Source of the DNA: Gammaproteobacteria bacterium
GTDB taxonomy: Bacteria; Pseudomonadota; Gammaproteobacteria; Steroidobacterales; GCA-2729495
Reading direction: 5' to 3'
Assembly (NCBI GenBank): GCA_030426355.1
Contig: JAUHYQ010000002.1
Coordinates: forward strand, 434,001-498,000
Length of the DNA: 64,000 nt
In this document: positions 37,938-46,243 of the stretch, in pieces
How positions within the stretch are numbered: position 1 is the first letter of the stretch
Layout of the letters: the number at the start of each line of letters is the position of its first letter
Position numbers and translations under genes: made by a program
Notes under the pieces: model-generated
Databases searched by the model: none
What the model was told of the DNA's origin: nothing
The model's input: only the letters and a program-made list of their open reading frames with translations

Positions 37938-38663
37938 ATGAGGTGTATTGTGCAAGCAAAGTCAGAAAGGTTTGAGCTCCGCCTAAATCAGGAGCTGATG
38001 CATCGTCTGGACAACTGGCGTACGGGAACCCTAGATGGGCTGTCGCGAGCTGAAGCTGCGCGCCGGCTGATGGAGTTGGGGTTGTCGGCCAGCAGTTCCA
38101 GTGCGGAAGAGGTTCATTTTCGTCCCGGCGAGTTGCTGATTGTCATGATGCTGCGTGATCTTTACGGCGCACTGAAGGTCAAGGGTGACATTGACCCAGA
38201 CTTCGTCGCCGAGGCAATTTGGGGCGGGCATTACTGGGCGTTCGACTGGCAATACACGGGGCTCTTCCATGATTCGCGTGACAAGACTGAGAACGTCTAT
38301 TTTGTGCTCGACGTGCTGGAAATGTGGGAGGCCATCGAAGAAAGCTATGCGAAGCTGACCGCGGCAGAGAAGAAGGCGGTGGAGGTTGAGGCAGAGCCGT
38401 TTGGCAAGTTCGTCGAATTTTCCGGTTTTGATGGTAACAATGAAGGTGAATATATTGGCATTGCCCGGTTTCTGGTCGAGAAAATGCAGCGGTTTACGCA
38501 TTTTTCTGGTCGGCGTTTCAATTCGCACGCGCCATCGGTTGGCCCGTACCGACAGATGCTTGATTGCTACGGGCCGATGAAAGGCCGCACGGTCGGCAGC
38601 TCATTAAGTAAGGATCAGATTGTGAAACTGCTGCTTGAACAGACGCATCCAGATTACCGGTAG
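37938..38663 (+). CDS. RHH-like / YfbU-like protein
   Basis: 241 aa. The N-terminal stretch KSERFELRLNQELMHRLDNWR...GLSRAEAARRLMELGL resembles a ribbon-helix-helix DNA-binding domain. The rest resembles YfbU-family proteins (EEVHFRPGELLIVMMLRDLYGAL, FDWQYTGLFH, YFVLDVLEMWEAIEESYAKL). YfbU has been linked to stress and cell death in E. coli, but its biochemical role is unknown. I choose the ATG at 37938 directly after the palindromic operator; the frame is open upstream to 37890 through the operator sequence. The nuclease-like gene follows after 39 nt, so the two may be one operon. Confidence 0.75.
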   Translation: MRCIVQAKSERFELRLNQELMHRLDNWRTGTLDGLSRAEAARRLMELGLSASSSSAEEVHFRPGELLIVMMLRDLYGALKVKGDIDPDFVAEAIWGGHYWAFDWQYTGLFHDSRDKTENVYFVLDVLEMWEAIEESYAKLTAAEKKAVEVEAEPFGKFVEFSGFDGNNEGEYIGIARFLVEKMQRFTHFSGRRFNSHAPSVGPYRQMLDCYGPMKGRTVGSSLSKDQIVKLLLEQTHPDYR

Positions 38664-38702
38664 CAGACCGCTGGTTGCGCAGAGGATGTAGGGGAGCAAA
38701 CC

Positions 38703-39863
38703 TTGCTGTTTGAAGAAGTCGAGCGGGTTGACGATGACAAAAAGAGGGCCGGGGAGAGCACCTTCGCTTTTCTGGACAGGTGCTCATGGCCGGAGATCCA
38801 AGCTGTTCGTGAGTTACTGAATGAGCTTGTTTCTGAATACCCGGATGAGGAGCGTAACGAGATGTTAGCCAGACTTCGGTCTGGCGACGACACGCAGTTT
38901 TCTAGCGCGAGTTTTGAGCTAATTCTCTACGTTGTCTTAGTCCGATGCGGTTGCGAGGTTGAGGTGCATCCGGAGCTTGAGAACGGTAGTCCGAAACGCC
39001 CGGACTTTTTGGTGACACCGCCTGGCGAAGATCCTTTCTATCTGGAATGCGCCTGCGTGTCCGAGCGAGGCTATGCTGATGCAGCTGTGCAATCGCGGCG
39101 CGATCATCTGTATGAGGTTTTAAACAAGAGTCCTCATGACAACTTTGCATTGTTGGTAATGGAGGAGGAGGGTCCCTCAGGCCAGCCCAGTGCAAAAGAT
39201 TTAGTGGCTGATCTGCATGGGTGGCTCGATCAGTTAGACGTTGATGAGGTGCTCGCTGCTTACGAGGAAACAGGGGGTGACGCGTTGCCCGAGCATGGCT
39301 ACGAGGCAAAAGGTTATCGCGTTCGATTCGTGGCTTATCCCAAGAAGGTGAACAGCAGGGGTGAGCCAAGTGACCTTATTGTGTCCTATTTAGGTCAGGG
39401 GGGATGGGTAAATAGATGGATGCCGGCTCGTGACAAAATCATGGGCAAGGGTGGCGCCTACGGTGATTTGGATAAGCCTTTGTTAATCGCGATCAACTAC
39501 AACGTATTCAGTGCTGATGAGCAAGACGACTTACAAGCACTATACGGACAGCTCGCCGTCGTTTTCAGCATCGGTGAGAGCGCGAAGAGCGCGCGCCAGA
39601 CGCGAAAACGAAACGGCGCATGGACAGGCCGTAGCGGCCCACGCTACACAAGAATTGGCGGGGTTTGGTTCTTCAGTGACCTGAACGCCTACCGAATAGG
39701 AGACTGCCGCAACTGCTTGTACCTGAACCCTTGGGCGGCCCGGCCATTACCGGAGTTCGTCAAGCAATTTCCTACAGTTGAACCGGAAGGAGATAATTTG
39801 GTGCCCCATGAGGGCATTCACATCAGTGCGCTAATTGCCAAACACGGTAAAGATGAGGGCTAG
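38703..39863 (+). CDS. Hypothetical protein with PD-(D/E)XK nuclease-like core
   Basis: 386 aa, family not recognised. About residues 70–120 read SSASFELILYVVLVRCGCEVEVHP...RPDFLVTPPGEDPFYLECACVS: a helix with Glu, then PDFLV, then YLECA, the spacing of a PD-(D/E)XK restriction-like fold in which the usual Lys is replaced by Cys. The rest is acidic with an Arg-rich patch near residue 300 (SARQTRKRNGAW). A TTG at 38703 is taken as start because GGGGAG lies 6 nt upstream and no nearby ATG has one. Probably co-transcribed with the YfbU-like gene; a DNA-targeting defence role is inference. Confidence 0.65.
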   Translation: MLFEEVERVDDDKKRAGESTFAFLDRCSWPEIQAVRELLNELVSEYPDEERNEMLARLRSGDDTQFSSASFELILYVVLVRCGCEVEVHPELENGSPKRPDFLVTPPGEDPFYLECACVSERGYADAAVQSRRDHLYEVLNKSPHDNFALLVMEEEGPSGQPSAKDLVADLHGWLDQLDVDEVLAAYEETGGDALPEHGYEAKGYRVRFVAYPKKVNSRGEPSDLIVSYLGQGGWVNRWMPARDKIMGKGGAYGDLDKPLLIAINYNVFSADEQDDLQALYGQLAVVFSIGESAKSARQTRKRNGAWTGRSGPRYTRIGGVWFFSDLNAYRIGDCRNCLYLNPWAARPLPEFVKQFPTVEPEGDNLVPHEGIHISALIAKHGKDEG

Positions 39864-39889
39864 GGTTTTTCATTCAATCGAGTTCGCGA

Positions 39890-40480
39890 TTACACAATTT
39901 TAAGCAGCGCGAGTATGTCCAAAGCTGCCGCGTGGGTGTAGCCCTCATGACGGTCGCATAAAGTATCAAAGGTTTTCCAGTGCATACCCTTCGGCTTACC
40001 TCCTTCTGCATCAAATATTCCCGGATCCCAGCCGAGCCGCCTTCTAATTTTTGCGGCCTGACGTTCGGCACGGTCACTCGCCGACTCACGCTGACTTTGG
40101 TACGCCAAGTCATAGCAACGCCGGCAGGCGTAGATGGAGTCCGCATAAAGAATAGCTACCCGGTGACCACAATCCATGTTGGGGCAAATGAACCAGGGCC
40201 GCGTGCCTCCAAAGTGGCAGGGTGTTCGGTCGATAGAAACTGTGTAGTCGATGATGCCTGCTGAGCGATCAGCGAAGTTTTTCGGGCGACAGATTTGTAC
40301 GCAGTTGCGGTGTACTTTGACGTCCGCGTATCCTGTGTTTGTCGGGAATTGGTGCCAGAGGTTCTGGAACCGGATGCCCGGAATAAGCAGCCCTTCGCGA
40401 TGCCAGACCCGAATATCGATCATCTGCAGCTCTTCCGTCGTTGCACGCTGGCTTTGCCTGCCGCTGCCGAAACCGCCCAT
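39890..40480 (-). CDS. Hypothetical zinc-ribbon-like protein of integrative elements
   Basis: 196 aa. Starts MGGFGSGRQSQRATTEELQMIDIR, an N-terminus I associate with uncharacterised proteins in integrative elements. A likely Zn ribbon is seen as RPWFICPNMDCGHRVAILY ... YACRRCYDLAYQSQRES (two CxxC-like pairs), followed by a basic helix. GGAG lies 7 nt before the ATG at 40480. Last gene of the leftward replication operon. No enzymatic motif seen. Confidence 0.75.
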   Translation of the reverse strand: MGGFGSGRQSQRATTEELQMIDIRVWHREGLLIPGIRFQNLWHQFPTNTGYADVKVHRNCVQICRPKNFADRSAGIIDYTVSIDRTPCHFGGTRPWFICPNMDCGHRVAILYADSIYACRRCYDLAYQSQRESASDRAERQAAKIRRRLGWDPGIFDAEGGKPKGMHWKTFDTLCDRHEGYTHAAALDILALLKIV

Positions 40481-40506
40481 TTTTGTCTCCTGTTTTACCG
40501 AAATGA

Positions 40507-40959
40507 TTAGGGAAATTTACGATAACCCGGTGGTCGCGGCACCGGTCGACCTGCGGCTCGATTCCAGCACCAGGGGCAACCATGCACGTGCGCCGCAACA
40601 CGCAACCACACAGGCCCACAGCCCTCACAGACTGCTATTGCCGTAAAAGCTTCCGGAACGATGCCCTGATCGATTTGGCGGTTTTCTGCGACGACTTGAG
40701 CGAGTGCAGCGAGCGTCCGATCGTCAAACCGTCCCGCGATCCAGTCGTCGACATCCTCGGGCGATAGCGCCTGATGCAATTGCAAGGGTGTCAGTTCGAC
40801 GATCTGGCAGGCGTCTGTAAGCGATCGCGTGAAATTTCGATCTTGCAGCGCAGTATTCGCACAATCCGCAGAAACATCGTGCTTGGTCGTATTCTGCGAA
40901 TAATGCGGATTCTGCGCTTGCGTGTCGGTCGCCCAGCCGAGGATGTCGCGCCAGCTCAT
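40507..40959 (-). CDS. Hypothetical accessory protein of the replication module
   Basis: 150 aa, family not recognised. Starts MSWRDILGWATDTQ; the C-terminal third has cysteines in AVCEGCGPVWLRV...CPWCWNRAAG, a probable Zn-binding end. The middle codes through an inverted repeat (40848–40917). The ATG at 40959 overlaps the DUF3987 stop (ATGA) and has GGAGG upstream; GTG at 40965 is the alternative. Small genes with such CxxC ends often follow DUF3987 genes in these elements. Confidence 0.7.
   Translation of the reverse strand: MSWRDILGWATDTQAQNPHYSQNTTKHDVSADCANTALQDRNFTRSLTDACQIVELTPLQLHQALSPEDVDDWIAGRFDDRTLAALAQVVAENRQIDQGIVPEAFTAIAVCEGCGPVWLRVAAHVHGCPWCWNRAAGRPVPRPPGYRKFP
40848..40917. 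repeat. Imperfect inverted repeat, iteron-like
   Basis: Arms 40848–40870 and 40895–40917 match in inverted orientation at 18 of 23 positions around a 24-nt loop. Each arm is made of alternating 9-bp steps of the type nATnCGCAn. A nearly exact third copy lies at 43741–43763. It falls inside the 150-aa gene. Confidence 0.6.
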
Positions 40960-42473
40960 CGCCACGCCTCCGCAAACTCGGGTCTAACCCGGACCAAGGG
41001 CGAGGGCGGACGACCGGGCCCCTTGGTTACTGGTTCTGCGATCAGGATGTAGCCGCGTTCCTCAAGCAGATCGAGTATCTCCCGCAGCTCTTTAACGCGC
41101 GTAAAACGACCTTTTAGGGCGTTAAATGCTTGGCGGACCGTAAAGTGGGTCAGCCGGTTTCTGTATATCCAGCCCCATACGTGACCGGCAGCGGCGAGTT
41201 TTTCGTCTGCCCCCATGAGCTCCATGGCGGCGATACTGTGATGCGTGAGAACCGCCATGATGTCCAAAGCTGCTTTCATGGTGTCGGTGCTGATTTGGTA
41301 TTGCCACGGTTTATCGTGCGCGTGCTTGATCGCATGCAGGACCCCGGCGATTCGAGCAGCAGCACCCGGTGCCTTTCCGCCCCAGTCTCGAAATTGTTCC
41401 AAGCTTCCCTGACTCCGCATCTTGGCCTCGATGGCCGCGGCAAATGCGTTCCACTCTGCGTGTGCTTCAGGCTCCAGTTTCAGGTCCCAAAAACTGGGGC
41501 TCGATTCGTCGTTTTGCGCTTTGGGCCAATTCAGCATGGCGTTGATGCCGGAGTGGTAGGCATGCACGACGCTTACGGGCATTGGTGTCGTTTCAAGGGT
41601 GCGGTGTCCGATCGGAGATGGCGGCATTAGGCACAGCAGTCGCGCCAGCAAACCACGCCCTCTGAACCCGGGCGTCGATGCCAGCCCGTTCAGGACGTCG
41701 GGCTGAGGGCTTAGGCCAATGGTCAGGCGAGGACAGTGCAAGAACAGCGGCGGTCTGGAGCCCCGGTCGACTCGTTCCGAATCCCCGCTGTGTGACTTGA
41801 GCACGAGGTCCAAGTTGAGATTGCCGTTCGTGTAACGGCCTTTGAGCAGGTCGAAGACGCCGCCCTCGGATGAAAGCCAGGCAAGTTCCTCGGATTGTGC
41901 CGCCATGATGATACCGAGTCGTTCGGGTGTGCAATCTGAAGTCCAGAGCTGCGGCGGGATCGGGATGACGGGGAGGTCCGCTTCAAGTCGCGTGGCATCT
42001 TCTGCCAATTCTGCGCCGTGCTGACGGTCTTTGGCGCGAGCTGCTTTTGCACGCAGGTGTTTGATGCGTGTCTCCGTATTTTTGCGCTCACTGCTAATGC
42101 GCTTGATCTCAGATTCCATCAGTTCGGTCAGCTCTTGTTCCCAATTGATGAGCGGTTTCACAGCTGCGGATTGCACGGCGCTCTTGCGGTTGCCTGACTC
42201 AAGAGCCACCATGAGCCAGAGGTTGCAGTGTTCATAGTGATCGCCGTAGACATGCACCCTGAGGCGTCTAGCTGCGACCGCGCTGCAGGTTGCGAGCACC
42301 ATGCCGATGGCCAGCTCGGGTGGCGTCTCGGTTGCGGCGGCAAGCGCGCGCGCAAAATCGCCAGCCCAGCTCGGCAACACGACGGGATTTAGCCGCGGTA
42401 GCGTGGGGTGGTCCAGCGGTACCAGTTCAGGCCAGATGTTAACGGCATCGATCTTTTGTGCTGGCTCGTTCAT
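40956..42473 (-). CDS. DUF3987-domain protein (helicase/primase-associated)
   Basis: 505 aa. DUF3987 proteins are common beside TOPRIM primases in phages and integrative elements. Family-like text: FARALAAATETPPELAIGMVLATCSAVAARRLRVHV, NLWLMVALESGNRKSAVQSAAVKPLI (a P-loop-like ESGNRKS), PQLWTSDCTPERLGIIMAAQSEELAWLSSEGGVFDLLKGRY, and a C-terminal winged-helix-like region AFNALKGRFTRVKELREILDLLEERGYI. The ATG at 42473 overlaps the primase stop (ATGA). The likely job is ATP-driven unwinding or loading for element replication. Confidence 0.85.
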   Translation of the reverse strand: MNEPAQKIDAVNIWPELVPLDHPTLPRLNPVVLPSWAGDFARALAAATETPPELAIGMVLATCSAVAARRLRVHVYGDHYEHCNLWLMVALESGNRKSAVQSAAVKPLINWEQELTELMESEIKRISSERKNTETRIKHLRAKAARAKDRQHGAELAEDATRLEADLPVIPIPPQLWTSDCTPERLGIIMAAQSEELAWLSSEGGVFDLLKGRYTNGNLNLDLVLKSHSGDSERVDRGSRPPLFLHCPRLTIGLSPQPDVLNGLASTPGFRGRGLLARLLCLMPPSPIGHRTLETTPMPVSVVHAYHSGINAMLNWPKAQNDESSPSFWDLKLEPEAHAEWNAFAAAIEAKMRSQGSLEQFRDWGGKAPGAAARIAGVLHAIKHAHDKPWQYQISTDTMKAALDIMAVLTHHSIAAMELMGADEKLAAAGHVWGWIYRNRLTHFTVRQAFNALKGRFTRVKELREILDLLEERGYILIAEPVTKGPGRPPSPLVRVRPEFAEAWR

Positions 42474-43402
42474 GTCTGCGAGTCCAATCCGGCGAGCCAC
42501 ATCTCAAGGTCGTTGAAGTCGGTCAAATGCGCCGGCGCGCTATTCGGCCAGTCGGGAAATTGCACCTCAGCGCCGATGGCTTGTGCCGCCGCGATGGCTT
42601 TTGTGCGCCCTGGATTTCCCTCAGTCTGTCGGTCGTCATCGCCGCAGATGGTGAACTGAGCCGCTGGCCAACGCAGAAATCCTGCTGTTGCTGCAGCGAC
42701 CAGATTGCCGCAATCAATGGCGGCCAGAATCGCAGCACCAGGATACAATTCGGCGAGGGTGCAGGCGGTCGCCCAGCCTTCGCAGATCAGTACTCGTTCA
42801 GGGTCCATTTCGGGGTCGATTGGCGGGCCACCCAACTCATAAGGTAGGGTCAGCTCGACCTTCACCGGGACGACGCAGGATGCTTTTCTTCCGCCACTGA
42901 GCAGAGTTTTGTGGCCGTCTGCGTCGATAAACTGAAGGCTGGTCAAGGCTCCTGTCAGGTCGCGGATGGGCAGAACGATGCGATTGTCGTACATCCGGGC
43001 GGCGTAGGGCGTAATTCCTTTGCGCGCAATGTAGGGAAAGTCAGGGTCAATGGGTTCGGCAGCGCTCCACATCCAGCTGGCACGTCTTGCTGCCTCTGCA
43101 TGGCGTTCTTTGGTGCGTGCTTCGCGCAGCTCGCGAGCAGCCTGAATGACGCGCCGATCCTGCGCAGCATCGACATCAAAATGTTGACTGGCGTTGTTCA
43201 ACCAGAGTACCGACAGGTCGGATGACCAGTCGCCGAAGCAGCCTCCGCGCCCGTCTTCAAACAGCTTGCACCAACCCGCATTGTTGCCAGATCCTTTGCC
43301 CCGGCCGGGGAAGCGATGGAAATGACCCGGTTCGATGCTCGCCGGCGGCTCCATGCCGTGACGGCGAATTTCTTCCTGAAAGAGAGAGATAGCATTGCTC
43401 AT
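42470..43402 (-). CDS. TOPRIM-domain primase-like protein
   Basis: 310 aa. N-terminal zinc-free region with HFHRFPGRGKGSGNNAGWCKLFEDGRGGCFGDW, typical of phage primase/helicase-associated N-termini. A TOPRIM core follows: RVLICEGWATACTLAEL (EG..TA, catalytic Glu) and FTICGDDDRQTEGNPGRTKA (DDD). It would synthesise primers for the element. The ATG at 43402 overlaps the alpA stop (ATGA); the upstream open frame is spurious. Confidence 0.88.
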   Translation of the reverse strand: MSNAISLFQEEIRRHGMEPPASIEPGHFHRFPGRGKGSGNNAGWCKLFEDGRGGCFGDWSSDLSVLWLNNASQHFDVDAAQDRRVIQAARELREARTKERHAEAARRASWMWSAAEPIDPDFPYIARKGITPYAARMYDNRIVLPIRDLTGALTSLQFIDADGHKTLLSGGRKASCVVPVKVELTLPYELGGPPIDPEMDPERVLICEGWATACTLAELYPGAAILAAIDCGNLVAAATAGFLRWPAAQFTICGDDDRQTEGNPGRTKAIAAAQAIGAEVQFPDWPNSAPAHLTDFNDLEMWLAGLDSQT

Positions 43403-43617
43403 GATTCCTCTCCCTTGACTGGCTTGCGGCTGACCCAGCCCATTTCGGCCTTGTTCTGTAACCACCTGTCGATGTCGGGTTCGAGCCAGCCGACAGCGCG
43501 CATGCCCAGCGAGACGGGCTCGGGAAATGTTCCTTCACTGATTTGTTGGTAAATGGTGCTTCGTGAGAGGCCGGTGCGAGAAATGACATCCGGCAGTCTT
43601 AGTATGGAATTGACCAT
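43399..43617 (-). CDS. AlpA-family excisionase/transcriptional regulator
   Basis: 72-aa MerR-like winged-helix protein: ILRLPDVISRTGLSRSTIYQQISEGTFPEPVSLGMRAVGWLEPDIDRWLQNK is a classic AlpA/P4-Vis sequence. Such proteins regulate the integrase or act as excisionase. The ATG at 43617 has GGGG 8 nt upstream; an ATG 30 nt further up is in frame. First gene of the leftward alpA–primase–DUF3987 operon. Confidence 0.92.
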   Translation of the reverse strand: MVNSILRLPDVISRTGLSRSTIYQQISEGTFPEPVSLGMRAVGWLEPDIDRWLQNKAEMGWVSRKPVKGEES

Positions 43618-43740
43618 GTTGGTGTCCCCTTGGGGCTTGTTGAACATGGTTTCCTATTATTGTCATCCGATGGTGCTTCGGAAGTGGCACAAGAAACAGA
43701 GGAACCGGGTGCTTTGGTGTCACCCCGTAAATCTTAATAA

Positions 43741-43763
43741 TGCGGATAGTGCGAATACTGCGC
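43741..43763 (-). repeat. Distal copy of the iteron-like 23-bp repeat
   Basis: Read on the minus strand, this sequence matches 40848–40870 at 22 of 23 positions. It lies in the short gap between alpA and the 248-aa gene, so the two near-identical copies bracket the whole replication operon in inverted orientation. Confidence 0.6.
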
Positions 43764-44510
43764 TCAGGCTGCCAAATCTCTCGTCAGGCGTTGGATTGAG
43801 CGTCTGTGATTTTCCGAATCATACTTGCGTTCTTTTGCAAAATGATCCGGGAAGAGGGCTCGGTCAAGGGCCATCAGCCAGCGGCGTTTCGGTTCACCAA
43901 ATTCATGTAGGATTCCCGAGGTCATACTGCGAATGAAATAGCGACGGATTGCCTCGTTGTCACCCGTTTTACTGGTGAACGAGAACGGTTCATATACGGT
44001 GGCGGAATCATCGATGGCGGCAAGCAAATGCTCGATCGAGACGCTGCTGCGGGTAAGCAGCGTTTGCGCTATCCGTCGCGCTGGACCTTGCTCAGCTTTT
44101 TCGAGATCTGCGGCGTCGGCCGTGCAACTTTCCAGCAATATTCGTCGCGCCGAGCCCGTGTAGGTCAGCAGGTTGGCCGGGCGCTTATCCAGCAGCTTCT
44201 GGGCCTCTCTCAGCGCAAGAGCAAGGTCACTGAGCCATTTTTCCGACTCTTTGATTGAGGCATAACTCATCCCTTGTACGGGTATGCTGTCGAGCATCAG
44301 GCTGCAAAGCCAGTGTTGGCCAAATTCTGGTGTATCTGGATGCATTTCGGTCACCTCGGTCCAGACTTTTTCCATTTCCTCGGACTGACTAAGCAATGCG
44401 AGTTTCAGGTACTGGACCTCCAAGTCTTCCGGCTCGGCATCTTGGAACACGTCAGCGGCCCACTCTTTGACTTCTGGGTGAATCCAGAGTGGAAACTCAG
44501 TCATTGTCAT
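43764..44510 (-). CDS. Hypothetical protein (248 aa) of the mobile element
   Basis: 248 aa, family not recognised. Starts MTMTEFPLWIHPEVKEWAADVFQ; helical and acidic, no signal or membrane segment, one possible start 6 nt in. Motif search by eye finds no catalytic signature. It lies between alpA and the divergent 266-aa gene; the 96-nt gap between the two divergent genes must hold promoters for both. It could be an accessory or a defence gene; no function is proposed. Confidence 0.7.
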   Translation of the reverse strand: MTMTEFPLWIHPEVKEWAADVFQDAEPEDLEVQYLKLALLSQSEEMEKVWTEVTEMHPDTPEFGQHWLCSLMLDSIPVQGMSYASIKESEKWLSDLALALREAQKLLDKRPANLLTYTGSARRILLESCTADAADLEKAEQGPARRIAQTLLTRSSVSIEHLLAAIDDSATVYEPFSFTSKTGDNEAIRRYFIRSMTSGILHEFGEPKRRWLMALDRALFPDHFAKERKYDSENHRRSIQRLTRDLAA

Positions 44511-44606
44511 AGGTACATCTCACGTTGAAGGACTTACCCAGACTTTATTGGAAAATCCGGTCTAATCCAGTACGTTGTCGGAATAGTAGTAGCAACTTGG
44601 GGAATC

Positions 44607-45407
44607 ATGAACGACGTAAGGGTTTTGGAGCTGCTGTCGTCGGTTGGGGCGTCGCTTGAGGCGGGGCAGGAGCCTGCCGATACAGATCTGCATGATTTAG
44701 AGTCCGCCGATGCGATCAACCGCAAAGGAACGTCGTTCTGGGATGCGGTGTGTGCAGAGCGCTCAGCAGAGCAGATTGCGCTGTTGATCAAGGGCCTGAC
44801 CTACGTTGAAAAGCATTTCAAATGGGCTGGCGGATCGGCGGCCGGGACTATCTGGTTGTTTGCTCATCTGAAAGATAAAGCCGCTGACAGGGCGCTTGTC
44901 GATGCCGTGTGCGCCTGGGTGATAGCGAATACGGCCAACCATTACAGTCCTTTCGGCACCTTTGTGTCGTTGGGAGCAAAAAATTATTCCGAATACGAGC
45001 GGCGCAGTTTTGTCCGAAAGAGAGAAATTCGGCTATACGCAGCGCAAGATGCTGAATGGGAGCATGTTGCGGCCGAAAAGCGCGAGGCCAGAGCGATGCT
45101 TTCAAGCGCAGACTGCGAGAAACGCGGCTCGCCGGAGCGCGCCGAGCTCATTGAGTGTTTGAACGCATTGACGCCCAGAGAGCAGTTGCTTCAATTGGCA
45201 GGGGATGACGAGCACGGCCCGAAGCACTACCCGACCCGGGTGGCGGGTGCCGCTCGGCAAGATGTTATCGACGGTCTGGACGAGTCCGTTCGGTTGCAAC
45301 TCGCTGACAAACTGAAGGGCAAGCAGCGCGGACCATGGGGCAGTTTCAAGAAGCGGTTACTGAAAACGCTGGATGAGCCGTGGAACATGAGTCCGTGGGG
45401 TGTCTGA
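44607..45407 (+). CDS. Hypothetical protein (266 aa) of the mobile element
   Basis: 266 aa, family not recognised. The ATG is preceded by TTGGGGAATC (GGGG 4 nt upstream). The protein starts MNDVRVLELLSSVGASLEAG and is rich in Ala/Glu helices, with a basic C-terminus (KLKGKQRGPWGSFKKRLLKTLDEPW). No transmembrane segment. It is divergent from the 248-aa gene and followed by 836 nt without a clear gene. Confidence 0.7.
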   Translation: MNDVRVLELLSSVGASLEAGQEPADTDLHDLESADAINRKGTSFWDAVCAERSAEQIALLIKGLTYVEKHFKWAGGSAAGTIWLFAHLKDKAADRALVDAVCAWVIANTANHYSPFGTFVSLGAKNYSEYERRSFVRKREIRLYAAQDAEWEHVAAEKREARAMLSSADCEKRGSPERAELIECLNALTPREQLLQLAGDDEHGPKHYPTRVAGAARQDVIDGLDESVRLQLADKLKGKQRGPWGSFKKRLLKTLDEPWNMSPWGV

Positions 45408-46243
45408 CAGATTCAGTGAATGGCGCCGGCGTGCGCAGCAATATAGCGATTACTAAGTTCAAATTGATAGCTGAATTGTTAATAGCTGGCAAAGTAGCAG
45501 CAACTAAATGCTGAGGTGCGCAAGAATTGCGATGCATGCATGTGACGAACTTGTGAGCTCGGTTGAGCGTGAGCGCAAAAGCCTTACGCCTGGCAAAAAA
45601 GTCCGGCGTTGAGATCACCGGGGGCCAAGCGCAAGGCCGATTAGTAGTCTTACGAAAATTGAGCGCAGTATCAAGGCTAAGGTTCAGCGAGAGTGCAGTA
45701 TGGCCGATTTTCAGAGCTGTCGCTCCATAGCATTTCCGGGCTAGGGTTACTAAATGTGGTTTTGCGGGATGGAGTGAATGCAAGATGGTAATGCAGAAAT
45801 GAATGCTCAAAAGGAGGGTAGCTCGCAAGCAAGTAATTGTTCGGGGTGGGGCGCGCCAGTGCTGGCTGTTGAGCGAGGCAAGGCCCACTCCGAGCGTATC
45901 AGAATCAGGTGGCGATGGAGGTTTCCCGGCCCGGCAAGGCAACAAACAACCGGCATATCGAATCGTGTAATCGTAGTTTTCGGCATGAACACTGGAGCGC
46001 GCAATGTTTTCTAGTCTGGCTGATGCCAAAGATATGAGGGTTAGGGTGGCAAGAAAATTGGGGCAGGGCGCTCGAGTTGCCGCGTTTGGATTATGGCTCG
46101 ATCGCAATACTGGCAGTCTCAAGACCCGTCTGAAGTAGTATGGGCGTTACGTAAGATTCCTCGATAGCAGGCCTAATTTGTGATTTGTTCGTTACAGATA
46201 CGATTGCTATATTTCCGTCCATGATTCCAATACCCGGAGCGTT
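45408..46243. other. 836-nt stretch without a convincing gene
   Basis: No frame here has a ribosome binding site together with a protein-like composition. The minus strand is open for 777 nt (46122 to 45346) but the deduced product is very poor in Gly, Asp and Glu, and overlaps the 266-aa gene. The plus strand is purine-rich and shows loosely repeated short phrases (TTGAGCG or TTCAGCG followed by GAGxGCA near 45564, 45660, 45683 and 45868). It may hold a structured RNA, a decayed gene or regulatory DNA for the downstream metallopeptidase gene. Confidence 0.5.

Noticed and set aside
40886-40920. CRISPR-like array
   Set aside because: Only two degenerate repeat arms in inverted orientation, no regular spacers, no cas genes in the window.
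45346-46122. Minus-strand open frame of 258 codons
   Set aside because: It overlaps the well-supported 266-aa gene, has no ribosome binding site, and its product is very poor in Gly, Asp and Glu and rich in Ser, Thr, Leu, Pro, His, unlike a folded protein. It stays open mainly because of strand composition.
45408-46243. Integron attC sites
   Set aside because: No GTTRRRY/RYYYAAC core pairs with the needed spacing.
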